Shown: piece after piece, positions 1 through 9,186 of the stretch
How the letters are laid out: every line of letters starts with the position of its first letter
How positions within the stretch are numbered: position 1 is the first letter of the stretch
Assembly: GCA_036340235.1 (NCBI GenBank)
Contig: JAYYZE010000001.1
Coordinates: 1-54,983, forward strand
Source of the DNA: GCA-2862585 sp036340235
GTDB taxonomy: Bacteria > Bacteroidota > Bacteroidia > Flavobacteriales > UBA7312
Direction of reading: 5' to 3'
DNA: 54,983 bases
The notes under the pieces: model-generated
What the model was told of the DNA's origin: nothing
Databases searched by the model: none
Seen by the model: only the letters and a program-made list of their open reading frames with translations
Translations under genes and position numbers: made by a program

Positions 1-38
1 GTTGTCAGTCTTTTTTGATAAGTTAGTCTGTTTTATGA

Positions 39-1886
39 CTAGTGGATAATCACTTTTTGAATCTCTTCATTGTCACTATTAGTATCGGACAAATGGATAA
101 AGTACACGCCTTTGTTTAAGTGGCGTAGATCTATATTTTTACTAAATGTGTTAACCACATTAATAGATTCAGATTGAACGGTTTTACCTAGAACATCCTT
201 GATACTTAATTTTGCTCTCCTAACCACATCAGATGAAACTTCTATTAGGAACTGACCATTGTTTGGGTTTGGATAAACGGAAAAGTTTACCTTTTCATTA
301 TCAGCTATTCCAACTGCGTTTGGATCGAAGTTCATTCTTACCATTGGTATCGAGAAGAATACACCATCCTCAGGAGCATCTGGAAGACCGTTGTAAAGTC
401 GCCATGCATAACTTCCGTCTATTGAAGATGATACTCCAATTCTTGTGGTATCTGATATTATATTGCCGTCACCACAAACGGTTACAAGATATTCTTTACC
501 TCCTTCCAGAGGTACTAATTGATCAAAACCTAAGGTCTGCCAGCTACCTGTACTCTGTATATCAAATAATCTAGATTCATAGAAAAAACTTGTGGTTTCA
601 CTTTGCGAATTACATTCGTAAACCTTAGCTTTTATTTTTCCGTTAGGGTAGCTACTGCCAGCGATATATACGTCAACAGCACTTAGTGAAGCGTTCTGAA
701 CGATATCGAAAGAACAGCCATGTTCTACAGTAAATCCGTTTGTTGTTGGAATTAGTGAAAACGCAACATCCGCCTGGTCAGAGTCACGCGCAAAAATGTT
801 TTCGGTAACTTCAACGCTAAGCCCATCAATCGTGGCTGTTGCGCTATCCGATTCAGCCGAAAAACTAAAGTCGTACATCCCAGTAGCCGTAGGAAGGAAA
901 AGATCATTGGTTCTAAAAGTATCTCTTTCAAGCGATGGTAGGTTAATTCCCCAACTTTGCGTGTTGAAAGTTCCGGAATTTACTTTAAGTCTAACTGAAT
1001 CTTGTGCATTATTTCCAACGTTTCTAATTATTCCCTCGAAGAAAAACCCCGATCCAAGTTGGGATTGTGGTACTTTTGAGTAAGTTGAAATGTAGGAAAA
1101 CCCAGGTAAAAACTGATTAACTGATTGAATCGATATTTCATTATCATTTAGTTGTCTTACAGTGATGTTGTCTATGGCTAGTCCAGTACCCCAATAGTTA
1201 GCATCAGACCATATGAATCTAAAATAAACAGAGTCTGTATTATCTAACATTGATAAGTTAAAAATACCTTCTTGCCAATCTCCAGACTTTGGTAGATTGC
1301 CAGCCAAATCGGTCCATTCACCAGAGCCAACCTTGTATTCTAAGCTTGCTTCAGCATTACCACCCGTGTAGTTTCCATCATTGTGGAAATCAAACGTTAA
1401 ATACATATTTTCTGAAGTGCTCATGTCAATCATTGGTAATTCTAATACCACGAATGAAAAATCACAATTGTTGTCTTCATTGGGAACCGTCTGATTTGGT
1501 CTACAGGCATCATCGTTTGCCATTACGAATTGTGTGTTGTCGCCAACTGGCCAATATCCCATTGCGTTAGCATCTTCAAAATTACCTGTGTAAAATCCTA
1601 ATACTGAAACAAGATTGCCGTCAATTGGAACAAAATAATTATCATCTAAGCTTGATGTAGTCATCGAATCAGGAAGATTAGGTGAGGTGACATCTTCAAA
1701 ATTTTCGCAATAGATGTAATTGGAATTTGAGCAATCTACAGAAGCTGGAGCTGCCGAAGAACGCACCTTTTGTTCGAACGAAGGAGATGTAAATTTAGTG
1801 AGAGGGTCTTTCTTGATATTAGATTGATTTTGCGCCATTACTAATGTTATTGGTAAGGCAACTAATATGGTAAACAATTTCTTCAT
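39..1886 (-). CDS. Secreted T9SS type A sorting-domain protein
   Basis: A 615-residue exported protein. Residues 1-19 form a Sec signal peptide (MKKLF then a hydrophobic run ending MAQ). The middle is beta-rich and Asn/Asp/Ser-rich, with a jellyroll-like, choice-of-anchor style segment around residues 60-245. The last ~80 residues are a type A T9SS C-terminal sorting domain: PNPNNGQF, then LSIKDVLGKTV, then LNKGVYFIHL. Known for the family: the C-terminal domain directs passage through the type IX system and surface attachment or release. The catalytic or binding role is unknown and I see no enzyme motif. It is a full-length paralogue of the next gene (1982-3874), sharing the IxARD segment and the C-terminal architecture. 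It lies 95 bp downstream of that gene on the same strand, behind a probable terminator, so it may have its own promoter. The start is the ATG in front of the signal peptide. Confidence 0.85.
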   Translation of the reverse strand: MKKLFTILVALPITLVMAQNQSNIKKDPLTKFTSPSFEQKVRSSAAPASVDCSNSNYIYCENFEDVTSPNLPDSMTTSSLDDNYFVPIDGNLVSVLGFYTGNFEDANAMGYWPVGDNTQFVMANDDACRPNQTVPNEDNNCDFSFVVLELPMIDMSTSENMYLTFDFHNDGNYTGGNAEASLEYKVGSGEWTDLAGNLPKSGDWQEGIFNLSMLDNTDSVYFRFIWSDANYWGTGLAIDNITVRQLNDNEISIQSVNQFLPGFSYISTYSKVPQSQLGSGFFFEGIIRNVGNNAQDSVRLKVNSGTFNTQSWGINLPSLERDTFRTNDLFLPTATGMYDFSFSAESDSATATIDGLSVEVTENIFARDSDQADVAFSLIPTTNGFTVEHGCSFDIVQNASLSAVDVYIAGSSYPNGKIKAKVYECNSQSETTSFFYESRLFDIQSTGSWQTLGFDQLVPLEGGKEYLVTVCGDGNIISDTTRIGVSSSIDGSYAWRLYNGLPDAPEDGVFFSIPMVRMNFDPNAVGIADNEKVNFSVYPNPNNGQFLIEVSSDVVRRAKLSIKDVLGKTVQSESINVVNTFSKNIDLRHLNKGVYFIHLSDTNSDNEEIQKVIIH

Positions 1887-1937
1887 AGATGTTTTTTTTA
1901 TATGTAATAGTTAATTTAAATTGATGTGCAATTTAGC

Positions 1938-1977
1938 AAAAAAAATAGTACAAACATAAACGTGCATTTCCGTTTGT
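1938..1977 (-). terminator. Probable intrinsic terminator after the 1982-3874 gene
   Basis: Read on the minus strand, an interrupted inverted repeat (outer arms ACAAAC at 1972-1977 and GTTTGT at 1950-1955, with short inner AAA/TTT pairing) is followed within five bases by a run of eight T (1938-1945). It sits just downstream of the stop of the 630-residue T9SS protein. The stem is AT-rich and mismatched, so strength is uncertain. Confidence 0.4.
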
Positions 1978-1981
1978 TGTT

Positions 1982-3874
1982 TTATTTGACAATTATAGAT
2001 TGACTGACTTCACTTTCATCACCTTGTTTTAAATTGACAAAATACAGTCCTTTCTTCAAATGACTAAAGTTGTAATCTTTTGAATAAATACCAACGCTAT
2101 TTATTTTTTCAGAAAATATGGTTCGACCAATCACATCTTTTATAGATAATTGACTGTTTGCTGATTGTTTTGAATTAAATTGTACTCTGAAGCTTCCATT
2201 ATTTGGATTTGGAAAAACTTGCAATACGTAATTTTTATCATTTTCTTCAATACTCACATTGATTCCTTGCACATTAGGGTCAAAGTTTAATCTTAGACAA
2301 GGAGTTGTTGTTGTGTAAAACCATCTTAGAGGAGCGGAGTTTTCTGAAACACCATCGATATCTTGTAAACGACTTTCTCCAGGAAAAGGGTTGAGGCCCG
2401 AGGTACTTATAAAGACAGTGTCATCAGCCATTCCAGTGTATTTGGCATACAATGTTACTAACAAAATATCTCCAGCATTAGCTTGGAATGGTGGAATTAT
2501 GAAATCAACCCAGTCACCCGTGTGATCCCCTAAATTAGGAATAGGAAACTCTGTTAAAAACTCAATACCTTGTTGAAAATTAGCATTGTTGGCAATAGGG
2601 TCAATTTTATTGATATATATTTTTCCACTAGCGTTAGAACCGGTTCTTGAGTCAAGTCTTAGCTTGACGGAATGTATAGTTGCAGTTTCATAAATGTTAA
2701 AGACATTGCCTATTTGATAGGTGCCTTCATCATTGATGGCATTGATACCAAACGTATTAGCATTGTTACCATTGTCGCGGGCATAAATAAATTCAGACAC
2801 CTCAAAACGCTGTCTGAGTGTGTCAGTTGCGGTATTGTTGTTGTCATCAATTCCAAATATATTACAAATATAAGTACCCGTGTCTTCCGGGGTAAAACCG
2901 TCATTTACATATAATGTGTCTGTATCGCTGGATAGAACACTGTAGCCATTACTTTGTGAATTGTAGATAGCAGAATCAATCTCAGCATACACTCTCATGC
3001 TGTCCAAAGTATTGTAGCCGGTATTATTAAACATTCCTCCAAATTGATAAGAGGTGTTGGAAATTTGTTCAATAGGCATTACTCTGTATGAAGTAAAACC
3101 TATCTCACTAGGAAGTATATTAAACGAACTTAAAATATTTGATGAGTATGGTTTAGTTTTAATAATTTTCACATCGTCAATCATCCAAAAATAGTGGGAT
3201 GCTGTTTCTTCATTATTGCCCCAATCAAATCGAATTCGCACACTGTCTTTTAATGCCGCAACATCAGAAATGATTATTTCTACTAATGAGGTTGGTGCTA
3301 ACTCATTTACCGATCCAAAGGTATTCAATACAAAGCTAGTATCATTTTCCCAACCGCTTCCGTTATTAATTGAGACAATAAGTTCGTGAGCAAAAAAACA
3401 ACACCAACGATAGGCATGCTGAAAGCTCAATGTGACATTGGAGTCATTACTTAAATCGATGTAAGGCGATGTGAGAGTTCCCATTCTATCAGCAAAATTG
3501 GATTGTGGGACTCCTAAATTTGAGCTGTCACCATCAAATATCATCCAACCATTGCTGGCAGATTCTGAATCCAATGTGTAAGGTGTACTGCCTGCGTATT
3601 GACCATTAGATCCATTGTAATCTTTAATCCATATCTCACCATCATCTCCACCTGTTGTCCAAGTGGGGTCTGTCGATGAATTGTTACCATTTAATCCGTT
3701 GGCAAAGTCTTCGTACCAAATAATATCAGCCGTATCGGCTGCTTCATTGATGGAGAAACGGTGTTGGATTTTGTTTTCAATATCGTTTTTTTCAGGCTTA
3801 GTCAACTGTGCTTTATATTGAGCCTGTGTAGTTAAGTTAAAACTAACTAGAGCGGCAATAACTAAATACTTCAT
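1982..3874 (-). CDS. Secreted T9SS type A sorting-domain protein (paralogue of the 39-1886 gene)
   Basis: A 630-residue exported protein with an 18-residue signal peptide (MKYLVIAALVSFNLTTQA). A jellyroll/MAM-like segment at roughly residues 50-240 includes WYEDFANGL near its start and WMIDDVKI near its end, the pattern seen in choice-of-anchor J domains of Bacteroidota surface proteins. The C-terminus is a type A T9SS sorting domain (PNPNNGSF, LSIKDVIGRTI, LKKGLYFVNL). No catalytic motif is recognisable, so adhesion or glycan binding is only a guess. It resembles the downstream 615-residue protein along its length, suggesting an old tandem duplication. A possible promoter lies about 150 bp upstream. 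The start is the ATG of the signal peptide. Confidence 0.85.
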   Translation of the reverse strand: MKYLVIAALVSFNLTTQAQYKAQLTKPEKNDIENKIQHRFSINEAADTADIIWYEDFANGLNGNNSSTDPTWTTGGDDGEIWIKDYNGSNGQYAGSTPYTLDSESASNGWMIFDGDSSNLGVPQSNFADRMGTLTSPYIDLSNDSNVTLSFQHAYRWCCFFAHELIVSINNGSGWENDTSFVLNTFGSVNELAPTSLVEIIISDVAALKDSVRIRFDWGNNEETASHYFWMIDDVKIIKTKPYSSNILSSFNILPSEIGFTSYRVMPIEQISNTSYQFGGMFNNTGYNTLDSMRVYAEIDSAIYNSQSNGYSVLSSDTDTLYVNDGFTPEDTGTYICNIFGIDDNNNTATDTLRQRFEVSEFIYARDNGNNANTFGINAINDEGTYQIGNVFNIYETATIHSVKLRLDSRTGSNASGKIYINKIDPIANNANFQQGIEFLTEFPIPNLGDHTGDWVDFIIPPFQANAGDILLVTLYAKYTGMADDTVFISTSGLNPFPGESRLQDIDGVSENSAPLRWFYTTTTPCLRLNFDPNVQGINVSIEENDKNYVLQVFPNPNNGSFRVQFNSKQSANSQLSIKDVIGRTIFSEKINSVGIYSKDYNFSHLKKGLYFVNLKQGDESEVSQSIIVK

Positions 3875-4020
3875 ATGAATTTGAATTTTAAGAATGCTAA
3901 TCTAACAAAAATTAAAACGAAATCACATTTAATTAATTACAGAATCTTACTCTTACAATAGACTGATGTAAATGCTATTCTTTCGATTTTTAGTACTTTA
4001 TTTTGAATATATACTTGTGT

Positions 4021-4051
4021 CAAATGTAGAAGAATATTAAAAGGTAATCAA
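4021..4051 (-). promoter_or_regulatory. Candidate Bacteroidota promoter for the 1982-3874 gene
   Basis: On the minus strand TTG (4049-4051) is followed after 20 bases by TACATTTG (4021-4028). This fits the Bacteroidota consensus TTG, 17-23 bases, TAnnTTTG. It implies a 5' untranslated region of about 140 bases, which is long and lowers confidence. Confidence 0.4.
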
Positions 4052-4093
4052 GATAAACTATCTTAATAATTAGCCGAGTTTGGTGTTAAGAAT

Positions 4094-6976
4094 TTACACA
4101 TAATTCTCTATAGAAGCACACGAGCAAATGAGATTTCTGTCTCCATAGGCATCATCAACTCGACTAATACTGGGCCAAAATTTATTGTTTTTAACAAATT
4201 CAAGCGGGTAGGCCGCTTGTTCTCTAGTGTATGGTTTGTCCCATTGATTAGATGTAATAAGTTTCATACTGTGGGGTGCGTTTTTCAAAAGGTTATTGGT
4301 TTTGTCTAAGTTCTTTTCAACGATTGTATTTATTTCTTGGCGAATGCTTGACATAGCGGATATGAATCGATCTAGTTCGTTTTTACTTTCACTTTCTGTA
4401 GGTTCAACCATCATAGTACCTGCCACTGGAAATGAGACGGTCGGGGCATGAAACCCATAGTCCATTAGTCGCTTGGCAATATCGGTCACACCAACGCCTA
4501 ATTCTTTGAAAGGTCGACAATCCAATATCATTTCATGAGCTACTCGATTTTTGTTGTTAGAATACAAAATAGAATAGTCTTTCTCTAATTGGTGTTTGAT
4601 GTAATTAGCATTAAGAATAGCCACCTCAGTAGATTTAGTCAAGCCCTCTTCGCCCAACAGTTTTATATAAGCGTAAGAGATGCACAAAATGAGTGCCGAA
4701 CCCCAAGGTGCTGCTGAAATAGAAGTGATAGCGTTTTTACCACCTGTTTGAATCATTGGATTTGTTGGCAAAAAGGGTTTCAAATGTTCGACTACTCCAA
4801 TTGGCCCCATACCAGGGCCACCACCACCATGTGGAATAGCAAATGTTTTGTGTAGGTTGAGGTGGCATACATCGGCACCAATCTTAGCCGGGTTGGTAAG
4901 TCCAACCTGAGCGTTCATATTTGCGCCATCCATGTAAACTTGTCCGCCATACTTGTGAATAATATCCGTTACTTCAATGACTGATTCTTCAAATACACCA
5001 TGGGTTGATGGGTAAGTAATCATCAATGCACCAAGATTGTCTTTATGTTCTTTTGCTTTTTCCTCTAAATCGTTAAGGTCAATGTTGCCATGCTCATCAC
5101 ATTTAATAACAACTACTTTCATACCAGCCATGGTCGCTGAGGCTGGATTGGTACCATGTGCAGATGAGGGGATAAGACAAATATTTCGGTGTGCTTCGTT
5201 ACGGCTTTGGTGATAAGCTCTGATAACCATTAATCCAGCATACTCACCTTGTGCGCCAGAATTGGGTTGGAGTGAAAGGCCATCAAATCCAGTAATTTCA
5301 CATAATGATTCTTCTAGCTCATGAAACAAAATTTGATAACCTCTAGCTTGGTTGATGGGGGCGAAAGGATGAATATTGCTAAATTCAGCCCATGATAATG
5401 GGAAAAGTTGAGAAGCCGCATTGAGTTTCATAGTGCAAGACCCTAATGGTATCATAGAAAAGTTTAGAGCTAAGTCCTTGTTTTCTAATCGTTTGATGTA
5501 TCGCATCATTTCCGTTTCGCTGTGAAATGAATTGAACACCTGGTGTTGTAAATACGCACTTTTTCTGTAAAGTTCACTAGGAATAAATGAATTTGCATCT
5601 GTGTAATTTCCTTGTAGCACCTGTTTAATCAACTCGGAAGGATCTGGGTGATTACAACTTTTGGCAAACACCAATAAAATATCATTTATGTTGTTGATAT
5701 TATCTTTTTCATCAAGTGAAATTGATAGTTTGTTTTCGTCAATGTAGTTGAAATTCATTTTGGCGTCTTCAGCAAATACTTTGAGAGTATCCATTGACAC
5801 GTTTTTTGTATGGATAAGAATAGTATCAAAATAATTTTCATTTAGTTGTCTAAATCCTAATTGCGTGAGGCCGTCGCTAAGTATAGAAGCGAGGTTATGT
5901 ATTTTCCTGGCCATATTTTTTAGTCGTTTGGGTCCATGGAAAACACCATACATGCCAGCCATTACCGCTAGTAATACTTGAGCTGTGCAAATATTCGATG
6001 TGGCTCTCTCTCTTTTAATGTGTTGCTCTCTAGTTTGTAATGCCATCCTTAGAGCCCTCTTTCCATGGGAGTCAACAGTCACTCCAATAATTCTTCCCGG
6101 AATGTTTCTTTTGTACTCTTCTTTGGTGGCAAAGTATGCGGCATGTGGACCGCCATAACCCATGGGAATACCAAAACGTTGGGTAGTACCAACCACAACA
6201 TCTGCTCCCCATTCACCAGGAGGTATCAAAAGAGTTAAGCTAAGAAGGTCAGCAGCTACACTAACGCCAACGTCGTTATTTTTGGCGTCTTTTGACAAGA
6301 CAGTATAATCGTCAATCTGACCAAATTTGGAGGGGTACTGAATAAGCATGCCAAAGACTGTGGGGTCAGAAAAATCAAACTCACTGTGGGGTATTATTTT
6401 TAAAGTAATGCCTACCGGATTAGAACGTGTCTTTAGAACATCGACGGTCTGAGGAAAGCAATCTTCTGAGACCAAAAAGACGTTGGCATTGCTTTTTTTC
6501 TTTTCCCTGCTTCTAGCGTTAAAAAGCATGAGCATGGCCTCAGCGGCAGCAGTTCCTTCATCAAGTAATGATGCATTGGCAAGAGGCATAGCTGTCAAGT
6601 CAGAAACCATGGTTTGGTAATTTAGCAATGCTTCCAGTCTTCCTTGTGCAATTTCTGCTTGATAAGGAGTATAGGCAGTATACCATCCTGGATTTTCTAA
6701 AATATTGCGTTGAATAACGCCAGGAAGAATGGTGTTGTAGTACCCCAATCCTATGTATGAACGGTAATTTTTATTTTTTCTTCCTATGGTTTTCATGTGA
6801 TCAATGAGCTCAGACTCGTTCATGGCTTTTGGTAAGTCCATCTTTTTATTCAGTCGAATGGATGATGGAATGGTTTGATCAATAAGTTCTTCAATTGAAG
6901 AAAGTTGTAAGGTTTTCAACATATTTTCCTGATCAGAATTGTCAGGGCCAATGTGTCTGTCTGAGAATGCGTTCAT
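4094..6976 (-). CDS. gcvP: Glycine dehydrogenase (aminomethyl-transferring), P protein of the glycine cleavage system
   Basis: A 960-residue single-chain P protein, the usual length for the fused bacterial form. It decarboxylates glycine using pyridoxal phosphate and passes the aminomethyl group to the lipoyl arm of the H protein (GcvH). The N-terminus (FSDRHIGPD) is typical. The PLP lysine is Lys710 within NLHKTFAIPHGGGGPG. The conserved GSCTMKLN and SSAHGTNPASA segments are intact. The T and H protein genes are not in the window, as is common in Bacteroidota. It stands alone, divergent from the UbiA-like/kyn operon; a TATTTTTG box lies 20 bases upstream of the start. Identification is secure. 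Confidence 0.97.
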   Translation of the reverse strand: MNAFSDRHIGPDNSDQENMLKTLQLSSIEELIDQTIPSSIRLNKKMDLPKAMNESELIDHMKTIGRKNKNYRSYIGLGYYNTILPGVIQRNILENPGWYTAYTPYQAEIAQGRLEALLNYQTMVSDLTAMPLANASLLDEGTAAAEAMLMLFNARSREKKKSNANVFLVSEDCFPQTVDVLKTRSNPVGITLKIIPHSEFDFSDPTVFGMLIQYPSKFGQIDDYTVLSKDAKNNDVGVSVAADLLSLTLLIPPGEWGADVVVGTTQRFGIPMGYGGPHAAYFATKEEYKRNIPGRIIGVTVDSHGKRALRMALQTREQHIKRERATSNICTAQVLLAVMAGMYGVFHGPKRLKNMARKIHNLASILSDGLTQLGFRQLNENYFDTILIHTKNVSMDTLKVFAEDAKMNFNYIDENKLSISLDEKDNINNINDILLVFAKSCNHPDPSELIKQVLQGNYTDANSFIPSELYRKSAYLQHQVFNSFHSETEMMRYIKRLENKDLALNFSMIPLGSCTMKLNAASQLFPLSWAEFSNIHPFAPINQARGYQILFHELEESLCEITGFDGLSLQPNSGAQGEYAGLMVIRAYHQSRNEAHRNICLIPSSAHGTNPASATMAGMKVVVIKCDEHGNIDLNDLEEKAKEHKDNLGALMITYPSTHGVFEESVIEVTDIIHKYGGQVYMDGANMNAQVGLTNPAKIGADVCHLNLHKTFAIPHGGGGPGMGPIGVVEHLKPFLPTNPMIQTGGKNAITSISAAPWGSALILCISYAYIKLLGEEGLTKSTEVAILNANYIKHQLEKDYSILYSNNKNRVAHEMILDCRPFKELGVGVTDIAKRLMDYGFHAPTVSFPVAGTMMVEPTESESKNELDRFISAMSSIRQEINTIVEKNLDKTNNLLKNAPHSMKLITSNQWDKPYTREQAAYPLEFVKNNKFWPSISRVDDAYGDRNLICSCASIENYV

Positions 6977-6996
6977 TTGCCGTTATTTTGTTGGTA

Positions 6997-7004
6997 CAAA
7001 AATA
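6997..7004 (-). promoter_or_regulatory. Candidate -7 box for gcvP
   Basis: Minus-strand TATTTTTG matches the Bacteroidota -7 consensus TAnnTTTG and ends 20 bases before the gcvP ATG. No well-spaced upstream TTG is visible, so only half of the promoter is supported. Confidence 0.4.
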
Positions 7005-7052
7005 TGAAATGACAATGTAATCTTTGCTACTATTTTATATTTTTGATTGTTA

Positions 7053-7907
7053 ATGAAGCTATCTGAAATAGTCACATTTTTTCTTTCGTCCAACATTTTT
7101 GTTTCTCTTTGTGTGGTGGCATTGTGTCAATCATCCGCAATTATTTTAGACGTCAATGCGACTAACCTTTTGCCGTTTGTGTTTTTTTCAAGCTTGTTTA
7201 GTTATAATTTTTTGCGTTTTGTAAGATTCAACTATTCAGAAAACAAAGTTCAATATCTTCGTCTAACCAATGGTCAATATAAATGGATAACATTATTTTC
7301 AGCAATCTTATGTATATATTTTTCTGGTACGCTTTCTATATCAACCATCATGATTCTTTTGCCGGCAATTTTATTAACACTATTGTACGCTGTTAGACTT
7401 CCTATATTCAAGACTTCCATGGCATTGCGCGAAATACCCACTGTCAAACTTTTTTTAATTGCCTTTGTATGGTCTATGGTTTCAGTGGGAATAGTTGCCA
7501 ATGAACACCATTTGCTGTATAGTTTGGAGGTCTTGATTCTTTTCTTGGCGCGTTTTTTTTTCGTTGCTGCAATCACTATACCATTTGATATTCGTGACAT
7601 GGGAATTGATCCACTATCACTGAAAACCATTCCTCAAAGAGTTGGTGTGTCTAGAGCCATCTTAATTAGTGTGGTGTTTTTGGCAGTATTTGAAGTGCTG
7701 TCAATAGTTCATTTTGTGTTATTTGATTTTCATTTTTCGTTACTTTTTGCTCTGTTGCTCTGTTCATTATGCACCGCTTATTTGATTTATAAAATCGACA
7801 TTGCCAAAACTAGATTTTATTATTCCTTTTGGATAGAGGGTGCGAGTTTAATGATGCTAGTGTTACTGTTTTTTATACCGCTGGCTTTTGGTATCTTCGT
7901 ACTTTGA
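7053..7907 (+). CDS. UbiA-like polytopic membrane protein
   Basis: A 284-residue protein with about eight hydrophobic segments. It resembles the UbiA prenyltransferase superfamily: the second signature loop reads PFDIRDMGIDPLSLKTIPQRVG-like, with Asp residues spaced D-x-x-D-x-x-x-D followed by KTIP. The first Asp-rich motif (NDxxDxxxD) expected near residue 55 is missing; that place reads SYNFLRFV. It may therefore be a non-catalytic or altered member, a form common in Bacteroidota. The substrate is unknown. It is the first gene of an apparent operon, 10 bases before kynU. I chose the ATG at 7053; the frame also allows a TTG two codons upstream. A TATTTTTG box at 7038-7045 lies just before the start. 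Confidence 0.7.
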   Translation: MKLSEIVTFFLSSNIFVSLCVVALCQSSAIILDVNATNLLPFVFFSSLFSYNFLRFVRFNYSENKVQYLRLTNGQYKWITLFSAILCIYFSGTLSISTIMILLPAILLTLLYAVRLPIFKTSMALREIPTVKLFLIAFVWSMVSVGIVANEHHLLYSLEVLILFLARFFFVAAITIPFDIRDMGIDPLSLKTIPQRVGVSRAILISVVFLAVFEVLSIVHFVLFDFHFSLLFALLLCSLCTAYLIYKIDIAKTRFYYSFWIEGASLMMLVLLFFIPLAFGIFVL

Positions 7908-7917
7908 AATTTAATTC

Positions 7918-9186
7918 ATGCAAAATACATTAGAATATGCCAAGAAGTTAGATAATCAAGATGTTTTATTTGATTACAGGTCGCGCTTTTGTATTCCTCA
8001 AGTCAATGGACAGGATGCGCTTTATTTTACAGGCAATTCTTTAGGTTTACAGCCAAAAAATACAGTCAACTATTTGAATCAAGAGTTAGAGGACTGGGCA
8101 AAATTTGGTGTAGAAGGGCATTTCAAAGCTAAAAACCCATGGGTGTCATATCACACAATTTTGAGTAAGCCTTTTGCCAAATTGGTTGGCGCTCATTACG
8201 AAGATGTTGTTGCTATGAATGGTTTGAGCGTTAATCTTCACCTTATGTTAGTTTCTTTCTATAATCCTAAGGGTAAGCGAACCAAAATTTTGTGTGAGAG
8301 CAAAGCATTTCCATCCGATCAATATGTTTTGGAAAGTCAAGTAAAATTTCATGGTTTGGATCCGAAAAAGACGATTGTTGAAGTAGCGCCAAGGTCTGGT
8401 GAACACATTATCAGACACGAAGATATTATGAAAGCTATCGATGAGCTTGGTGATGAGTTAGCGTTAGTGATTTGGGGTGGTGTGAATTATTACACTGGGC
8501 AGGTGTTTGATATGGCTAAAATAAGCTCAAAAGCCCGAACAGTTGGCGCTTTTGTTGGTTTTGACCTTGCTCATGGGGTTGGGAACATCATCTTACATTT
8601 GCATGATTGGCAGGTTGATTTTGCTTGCTGGTGTTCGTATAAGTATTTAAACTCAGGCCCTGGTGGAATTTCAGGAGTTTTTGTTCATCAAAAACATGCT
8701 AAGAACACACAACTTCCTCGCTTTGCTGGATGGTGGGGGCACGACCAAGAACGTCGATTTTTGATGGAAAAACATTTTGTACCAATGACGGGCGCTCAGG
8801 GATGGCAACTTAGTAATGCCCCTGTTTTGTCTATGGCGGCATGTAAGGCCAGTATGGATTTATTCGATGAAGTAGGTATGCCAGCTCTTAGTGCTAAAAG
8901 TCGACTGCTTACTAATTTTATGGAGTTTGTATTTAATGATATTTCAACTAGGTACATCAGTTGTAATTTTGAAATAATTACCCCCAAAGAAGAGGAATAC
9001 AGAGGATGTCAGTTGTCCATACTTACTCATGGACAAGGAAAAAGTCTGTTTGATTACATCACTGCCCAAGGTGTTATAGCCGATTGGCGAGAACCTAATG
9101 TTATACGACTTGCACCCGTTCCGTTTTATAATTCTTTTGAAGATATTTTCAGAATGGGGCAAATAATAGAGAACGCATTATCATGA
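7918..9186 (+). CDS. kynU: Kynureninase
   Basis: A 422-residue PLP enzyme that splits L-kynurenine or 3-hydroxykynurenine into (3-hydroxy)anthranilate plus alanine. The fold-type I aminotransferase signature is clear. The Schiff-base lysine is Lys242 in WCSYKYLNSGPGG. FTGNSLGLQP near residue 38, the DLAHGVGN segment and GWWGH are typical of kynureninases. Its stop overlaps the start of kmo by four bases (ATGA), so the two are translationally coupled. With kmo it makes 3-hydroxyanthranilate, the precursor of quinolinate and NAD. The dioxygenase steps (tdo, haaO) and formamidase are not in the window. Confidence 0.95.
   Translation: MQNTLEYAKKLDNQDVLFDYRSRFCIPQVNGQDALYFTGNSLGLQPKNTVNYLNQELEDWAKFGVEGHFKAKNPWVSYHTILSKPFAKLVGAHYEDVVAMNGLSVNLHLMLVSFYNPKGKRTKILCESKAFPSDQYVLESQVKFHGLDPKKTIVEVAPRSGEHIIRHEDIMKAIDELGDELALVIWGGVNYYTGQVFDMAKISSKARTVGAFVGFDLAHGVGNIILHLHDWQVDFACWCSYKYLNSGPGGISGVFVHQKHAKNTQLPRFAGWWGHDQERRFLMEKHFVPMTGAQGWQLSNAPVLSMAACKASMDLFDEVGMPALSAKSRLLTNFMEFVFNDISTRYISCNFEIITPKEEEYRGCQLSILTHGQGKSLFDYITAQGVIADWREPNVIRLAPVPFYNSFEDIFRMGQIIENALS

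Noticed and set aside
4043..4070. Hairpin AAGATA / TATCTT after gcvP
   Set aside because: Six AT-rich pairs and no clear T run; not enough for a terminator.
7274..7630. 118-codon minus-strand frame
   Set aside because: Lies wholly inside the UbiA-like gene on the other strand; shadow frame.
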